Positions 58,067 to 64,000 of a DNA stretch of 64,000 nucleotides are shown piece by piece; positions within the stretch are counted from its first letter, which is position 1; the number at the start of each line of letters is the position of its first letter. The notes beneath the pieces are model-generated. The model worked only from the letters and a program-made list of their open reading frames with translations, was not told the DNA's origin and searched no databases. The position numbers were made by a program, and so were the translations under genes. Source of the DNA: Amborella trichopoda (Eukaryota > Streptophyta > Magnoliopsida > Amborellales > Amborellaceae); assembly GCF_000471905.2 (NCBI RefSeq), contig NW_006497735.1, forward strand, positions 1,031,785 through 1,095,784, read 5' to 3'.

Positions 58067-59652
58067 TATATTATATTATACTGTATTATATTATACTGTA
58101 TCATATTATATATTTATACTTATATTTATATTATTATATATTTGTATTATATATATTAATGATCTGATTGAAGAGATCTCTATGGATTTAAGGTTTCAAG
58201 GCATATAAATGTTGAAGGAATAGAAGGATGGGCTTTTGATAAGTGATCAAAGTTGGGTTTCTGTGGCCATTAAAAGTCTTATGAGTAGGGCTGTCAATGG
58301 ACAAGGCCGGGCCTCAGGCTTCCGGGTAGGGCCGGCAAGTGGGCCTTCAATGGGCCGGTCAACGGGTCGGAATTGACCGAGTCATTGTGGGTATATAGTT
58401 TTATCGGACAAGGCCGGTCCAGGCTGAAAAAATCCCAAAATCTGCTTAATTGGCCAGGTTGCTCTGATAAGCCAAAAAATGCCTCGGCTAAGCCTAAAAT
58501 GGCCTGGCCCATTTAGCCTTTTTTTTTTTAATAACTTCACTCTTCACAATTTTATTATTTGTAGTAAGGCAAAATTAAAACAAAAATAAATATATGCTAA
58601 AATATTTCTATAAAACTAAAACTCATTCTCTCTCTAGAAATTCAATCTGACTTTTATCTCTAAAAACTCATTCTCTCTTTCTCTCTCTAGAAACCCAATA
58701 TATCTCTCTAAAAACTCAATCTTTGTTATTATATCTAAACTTATTCTCTCTCTAAAAACCCAATCTCTCTCTCTAAAAACTAATGCTCTCTCTTTAGAAA
58801 CCTAATATCTCATTCTCTCATAAAACTCAATATCTCTCTCTCTCTGTGTAAAAGCTCATTTTCGCTTTAGAAACCCATTCTCCTGGCCCATTTGGCCTTT
58901 TTTTTTTAAATAACTTCACTCTTCACATTTTTATTAGTTGTAGTAAGGCAAAAATTAGAGAAAAACAAATATTTACTCAAATATTTTTTAAAAAAATTAA
59001 AACTCATTCTCTCTGTAGACACTCAATCTGTCTTTTATCTCTTAAAACTCATTCTCTCTTTCTCTCTCAAGAAACCCAATATCTCTCTCTATCTAAAAAA
59101 TCAATCATTTTAACTATCTCTAAGACTTATTCTCTCTCTAAAAACCCAATCTCTCTTTCTAAAAACTGGTGCTCTCTCTCTAGAAACCTAATATCTCATT
59201 CTCTTATAAAACTCAATCTTTCTCTCTCTGAAAGCTCATTCTTTCTTTAGAAACCCGTTCTCTCTTTCTCTCTCTAAAAACCAAATCTCTCTCTCAACCC
59301 CATTCTCTCTCTCTAAACACCCAATCAGTCTTTCTCTCTCTTAAAAATATTTTAGCATATGTTTTTTGGCCTACTATCAATAAAATTTGAATAATGAGAA
59401 AAAAAAAATGATATTCTTTAAGAAAAAAGGGTTTCTTAATGGGTCGGCCCTGGCTAGGCCTGAACGCCTAACTTTGCATCCAAATTAGCGCAATGATTCA
59501 ATAAAGTGATTACAGTCGTTAGCGCAACCAACTTAAGCTCAACAACAAGCCCTTTTTAATTCACGAGTTCAGTCATTAGTTCAAATACAAGGCCCACGTT
59601 GTTGAGCGCTTTTTGCTATTGCCCAAAAGCCGTGAACAAAGTGACGGCCGAC

Positions 59653-59880
59653 TACGAGCAACAAAGTTCTAGTATAAGAACTAGAACTAGTACTAGTAGT
59701 GATCGTTCTTACCATATAAGAGGAAGATCTAATAATTTCGAGAAAAATAAAAAATTTAAAAAATTATGGGTTCAATGTGAGAATTGTTATGCATTGAATT
59801 AAAATAAATTATTTAGATCTAAAATGAATGTTGGTGAAGATTGTGGATATCACTTGAAAATGAGTAGTTCATATAGAATA
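59653..59880 (+). pseudogene. accD: accD fragment, unit 3, first copy
   Basis: Open over the ribbon start: [17 protein letters not shown], then [30 protein letters not shown], followed by a stop, then [17 protein letters not shown]. Third zinc cysteine replaced by Gly, as in units 1, 4 and 5. Confidence 0.88.
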
Positions 59881-59947
59881 TATATTGTATTTATATTTAT
59901 ACTATTATTATATTTTTATATTATATTATATTACATTATATCTTTAT

Positions 59948-60031
59948 AATTATAATAAATTATTTAGGTCTAAAACGAATGTTTGTGAACAGTGTGGTTA
60001 TCATCTGAAAATGAGTTGTTCAGATACAATA
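59948..60031 (+). pseudogene. accD: accD zinc-ribbon end, unit 3, second copy
   Basis: [20 protein letters not shown] then KMSCSDTI. Keeps the third cysteine. Confidence 0.85.
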
Positions 60032-61441
60032 TATATTATATTATACTGTATTATATTATATATTTATATTTATATTATTATATATTTGTATTATATATAT
60101 ATTAATGATATGATTGAAGAGATCTCTATGGATTTAAGGTTTCAAGGCATGTAAGTGTTGAAGGAATAGAAGGATGGGTTTTTGATAGGTGATCAATGTT
60201 GGGTTTTTGTGGCCATTAAAAGTCTTATGAGTAGGGCATCCAATGGACAAGGTCAGGCCTCAGGCTTCTGGGTAGGGTCGGCAAGCGGGCCTCCAATGGA
60301 CCGGTCAACGTGTCGGGCATGACCGAGTCATTGTTGACATATAGTTTTATCGGGCCGGGCCGGGCCAGTCCAGGTTGAAAAAATCCCAAAATCTGCTTAT
60401 TCGCCAGGCTGCTCTGATAAACCCAAAAATGCCTCAGCTTGGCCTAAAAAGGCCCCGCCCATTTAGCCTTTTTTTTTTTAATAACTTCACACTTCACAAT
60501 TTTATTATTTGTAGTATGGAAAAATTAAAACAAAAATAAATATATGCTCAAATATTTTCTATAAAATTAAAACTCATTCTCTCTCTAGAAACTCAATCTG
60601 TCTTTTATCGCTAAAAACTCATTCTCTCTCTAGAAATCCAATATCTCTCTCTAAAAACTCAATCTTTGTTGCTATCTCTAAAACTTATTATCTCTGTAAA
60701 AACCCAATCTCTCTATCTAAAAACCAATGCTCTCTCTCTAGAAACCTAATAACTCATTCTCTCATAAAACTCAATCTCTCTTTTTCTCTAAAAGCTCATT
60801 CGCTCTTTAGAAACCCGATCTCCTGGCCCATTTGGCTTTTTTTTTTTTAAATAATTTCGCTCTTCACATTTTTATTATTTGTAGTAAGACAAAACTAAAT
60901 ATATACTCAAATATTTTTTATAAAATTAAAACTCATTCTTTCTCTGGAAACTCAATTTGTCTTTTATCTCTTAAAACTCATTCTCTCTTTCTCTCTCAAG
61001 AAACACAATACCTCTGTCTCTAAAAAATCAATATTTGTTACTATATCTAAAACTTATTCTTTCTCTAAAAACTCAGTCTCTCTCTCTAAAACTAATGCCC
61101 TTCCTCTAGAAACCTAAAATAAATTTTTCTCTCTCGAAAAGCTCATCTCTCTCTCAACCCCCTTCTTTCTCTCTAAAAACCCAATCAATCTTCCAATCAA
61201 TATTCTTTGAGAAAAAGGGGTTTCTTAATGGCTCGGCGCTGGTTGGGCCTGAACGCCTAACATTGCATCCAAATTAGCGCAATGATTCAATGAGGTGATT
61301 ACAATCGTTAGTGCAACCAACTTAAGCTCAACAACAAGGCTTTTTTGATTCGCGAGTTTAGTCATTAGTGTAACTATATGGCCCTTGTTGTTGAGTGCCT
61401 TTTGCTACTGCCCAAAAGCCATGAATAAAGTCATGGCCGAC

Positions 61442-61670
61442 TACGAGCAACAAAGTTCTAGTATAAGAACTAGAACTAGTACTAGTAGTGACAGTTCTTA
61501 CCGTATAAGAGAAAGATCTAATAATTTCGAGAAAAATAAAAAATTAAAAAAATTATGGGCTCAATGGGAGAGTTTTTATGCATTGAATTATAATAAATTA
61601 TTTAGATCTAAAATGAACGTTGGTGAACAATGTGGATATCACTTGAAAATGAGTGGTTCACATAGAATAC
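61442..61670 (+). pseudogene. accD: accD fragment, unit 4, first copy
   Basis: Uninterrupted from the unit lead segment through the ribbon (117 codons from 61385): [20 protein letters not shown], then [20 protein letters not shown] (first ribbon cysteines lost: CENC has become WESF), then [17 protein letters not shown]. So at least two zinc ligands are missing. Confidence 0.88.
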
Positions 61671-61736
61671 ATATTGTATTTATATTTATACTATTATTAT
61701 ATATTTATAATATATTATATTACATTATATATTTAT

Positions 61737-61822
61737 AATTATAATAAATTATTTAGGTCTAAAATGAATGTTTGTGAGCAATGTGGATACCACTTGAAAG
61801 TGAGTAGTTCAGATAGAATATA
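61737..61822 (+). pseudogene. accD: accD zinc-ribbon end, unit 4, second copy
   Basis: [20 protein letters not shown] then KVSSSDRI, with the third cysteine kept. Confidence 0.85.
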
Positions 61823-63271
61823 TATTATATTATACTGTATTATATTATATATTTATACTTATATTATTATATATTTGTATTATATATATTAATGATCTGA
61901 TTGAAGAGATCTCTATGGATTTAAGGTTTCAAGGCATATAAGTCTTGAAGGAATAGAAGGATGGATTTTTTATATAATCAATGTTGGATTTCTTTGGCCA
62001 TTAAAAGTCTTATGAGTAGGGCAGCCAATGGACAAAACCGGGCCTCGGACTTCCGGGTAGGGCGGCAAGCGAGCCTCCAATGGGCCGGTAAACTGGTCGG
62101 GCATGACCGAGTCATTGTGGGTAAATAGTTTTATCAGGCTGGGCCGGTCCGGCTGAAAAATTCTCAAAATCTGCTTAATTGGCCAAGCTGCTCTGATAAG
62201 CCCAAAAATGCCTCGGCTAGGCCTAAAAAGGCCCGGCCCATTTAGCCGTTTTTTTTTTAATAACTTCACTCTTCAAAATTTTTTTATTTGTAGTAAGACA
62301 AAATTAAAACAAAAATAAATATATGCTCAAATATTTTCTATAAAATTAAAACTCATTCTCTATCTAAAAACTCAATTTGTCTTTTATCTCTAAAAACTCA
62401 TTCTCTCTTTCTCTCTTTAGAAAGCTAATATCTCTCTTTAAAAACTCAATTTTTGCTACTATCTCTAAAACTCATTCTCTATCAAAAAACCCAATCTCTC
62501 TCTCTAAAAACTAACGTTGTCTCTCTAGACACCTAATATCTCATTCTCTCATAAAACTCAATCTCTCTCTCCCTCTCTCTCTCTCTAAAAGCTCATTTTC
62601 TCTTAAGGAACCCGATCTCCTGACCCATTTGGCCTTTTTTTTTCAAATAACTTCACTCTTCACATTTTTATTATTTGTAGTAAGGCAAAAATAAGACAAA
62701 AATAAATATATACTAGAATATTTTTTATAAAATTAATACTCATTACCTCTACAGAAACTCAATCTATCTTTTATCTCTTAAACTCATTCTCTCTTTCTCT
62801 CTCTTGAAACCTAATATCTCATTCTCTTATAAAACTCAATCTTTCTCTCTCTAAAAGTTCATTCTCTCCTTAGAAACTCGATCTCTCTTTCTCTCTTTAA
62901 AAACCAAATCTCTCACTTAACCCCATTCTTTCTCTCTAAAAACCCAATCAACCTTTCTCTCTCTAAAAAATATTTTAGCATATGTTTTTTGGCCCACTAT
63001 CAATAAAAGTTTGAATAATGAGAAAAAAAAATGATATTCTTTAAGAAAAATGGGTTTCTTAATGGGTCGGCCCTGGCTGGGCCTGCCTAACATTGCATCC
63101 AAATTAGCGCAATGATTCAATAAAGTGATTACAGTCGTTGGCGCAACCAACTTAAGCTCAACAACAAGCCCTTTTTGATTCGCGAGTTCAGTCATTAGTG
63201 CAACTACAAGGCCCTCGTTGTCGAGCGCTTTTTGCTACTGCCCCAAAGCTGTGAACAAAGTCACGGCCGAC

Positions 63272-63500
63272 TACGAGCAACAGAGTTCTAGTATAAGCAC
63301 TAGAACTAGTACTAGTAGTGACAGTTCTTACCATATAAGAGGAAGATCTAATAATTTCGAAAAAAATAAAAAGTTAAAAAAATTATGGGTTCAATGTGAG
63401 AATTGTTATGCATTGCATGATAATAAATTATTTAGACCTAAAATGAATGTTGGTGAACAATGTGGATATCACTTGAAAATGAGTCGTTCATATAGAATAT
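63272..63500 (+). pseudogene. accD: accD fragment, unit 5, first copy
   Basis: Uninterrupted within a 125-codon frame starting at 63218: [20 protein letters not shown], then [53 protein letters not shown]. The CENC pair is intact; the third ligand is Gly. No carboxyltransferase domain follows. Confidence 0.88.
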
Positions 63501-63564
63501 ATATTGTATTTATATTTATACTATTATTATATATTTATAGTATATTATATTTATTATTATTTAT

Positions 63565-63648
63565 AATTATAATAAATTATTTAGGACTAAAATGAATGTT
63601 TGTGAACAATGTGGATAGCACTTAAAAATGAGTAGTTCAGGTAGAATA
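63565..63648 (+). pseudogene. accD: accD zinc-ribbon end, unit 5, second copy
   Basis: Keeps MNVCEQCG but is cut by a stop directly after Gly (GGATAG). Confidence 0.8.
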
Positions 63649-64000
63649 TATATTATATTATATTGTATTATATTATATATTATATATTTATATTATTATA
63701 TATTTGTATTATATATTAATGATCTGATTGAAGAGATCTCTATGGATTTAAGGTTTCAAGGCATATAAGTGTCGAAGGAATAGAAAGATGGGTTTTTGAT
63801 AGGTGATCAATGTTTCTGTGGCCATTAAAAGTCTTATGAGTAGGGCTGCCAATGGAAGAGGTCGGGCCTCAGGCTTCCAGGTAGGGCCGCAAGCGGGCCT
63901 CCAATGGACCGATCAATGGTTCGGGCATGACCGAGTCATTGTGGGTATATAGTTTTATCAGGCAGGGCCGGTCCAAGCTGAAAAAATCCCAAAATCTGCT

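Larger units (their letters stand above)
55731..64000 (+). repeat. Tandem array of 1.8-1.95 kb units containing plastid accD fragments
   Basis: Five starts of the same unit, marked by GCAATGATTCAATAAAGTGA, at 55731, 57676, 59490, 61279 and 63109; spacings are 1945, 1814, 1789 and 1830 bp. The fifth unit runs past the window. Order within a unit: lead segment of about 160 bp; accD fragment; AT-rich tract with a second copy of the zinc-ribbon end; a short segment with GATCTGATTGAAGAGATCTC; a GC-rich segment (GGGCTGCCAATGG, GGCCGGGCC); two CT-rich blocks, each introduced by TAACTTCACTCTTCACA; and a closing GGGTCGGCCCTGGCTGGGCC. By eye the units are about 90 percent alike. All are in direct orientation. 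Confidence 0.95.

Noticed and set aside
56720-62970. Telomere-type repeat in the CT-rich blocks
   Set aside because: CTAAAAACCC-like words occur, but there is no regular 7-bp TTTAGGG period; the repeats are irregular and 20-22 bp long.
55731-64000. A functional nuclear accD gene
   Set aside because: Only the Ser-rich tail and zinc ribbon are present. No unit has the carboxyltransferase domain, zinc ligands are lost in several, and there is no transit-peptide exon.

Overview
This window is nuclear DNA of a flowering plant. The evidence is one spliced protein-coding gene with canonical plant introns, a dense layer of plant-type transposable elements (L1 and RTE LINEs, hAT, Ty1/copia, Ty3/gypsy, long-terminal-inverted-repeat foldback elements), and organelle-derived fragments (plastid accD, a mitochondrial-type tRNA-Glu). 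The species cannot be fixed from sequence alone. An 18-kb intron and heavy nested repeats point to a lineage with a large, repeat-rich genome and long introns.

Layout. 1-9.2 kb is repeat-rich intergenic DNA: microsatellites, two foldback elements with long inverted arms, an 80-bp minisatellite and two unassigned coding remnants. 9.2-10.2 kb is a 946-bp hAT-like non-autonomous element just downstream of the gene. 10.3-30.5 kb (minus strand) is the only convincing host gene, a SURP plus CID domain protein of the CHERP family (RNA-processing/spliceosome-associated), with three coding exons. Its first intron is about 18.0 kb and cuts the CID domain. That intron holds two L1 LINEs (one interrupted), two RTE LINE copies and a nearly full-length 3.6-kb hAT element that sits inside one RTE copy with an 8-bp target duplication. 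31.8-34.2 kb is an L1. 34.2-39.3 kb is a Ty3/gypsy fossil with a gag region and a 157-bp tandem repeat. 39.3-39.9 kb is a solo-LTR-like piece with a 20-N assembly gap and a hairpin. 39.9-42.9 kb is another L1. 43.6-53.0 kb is a Ty1/copia fossil with both LTRs, split by a 3.1-kb solo LTR bounded by a perfect 5-bp duplication. 53-55.4 kb is intergenic DNA with a MITE-like element.

The most unusual part is 55.7-64.0 kb: a tandem array of units of about 1.8-1.95 kb, at least 4.5 copies and running off the window. Each unit carries a piece of plastid accD (the serine-rich tail and the four-cysteine zinc ribbon), usually with an internal duplicate of the zinc-ribbon end, followed by AT-rich tracts, a GC-rich segment and two long CT-rich polypyrimidine blocks. 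A decayed mitochondrial-type trnE lies about 65 bp outside the left edge of the array. This is organelle DNA captured in the nucleus and then amplified as a satellite-like repeat.

There is no operon-like cooperation between genes here. The single host gene has to be transcribed through about 18 kb of transposon sequence lying in its first intron.
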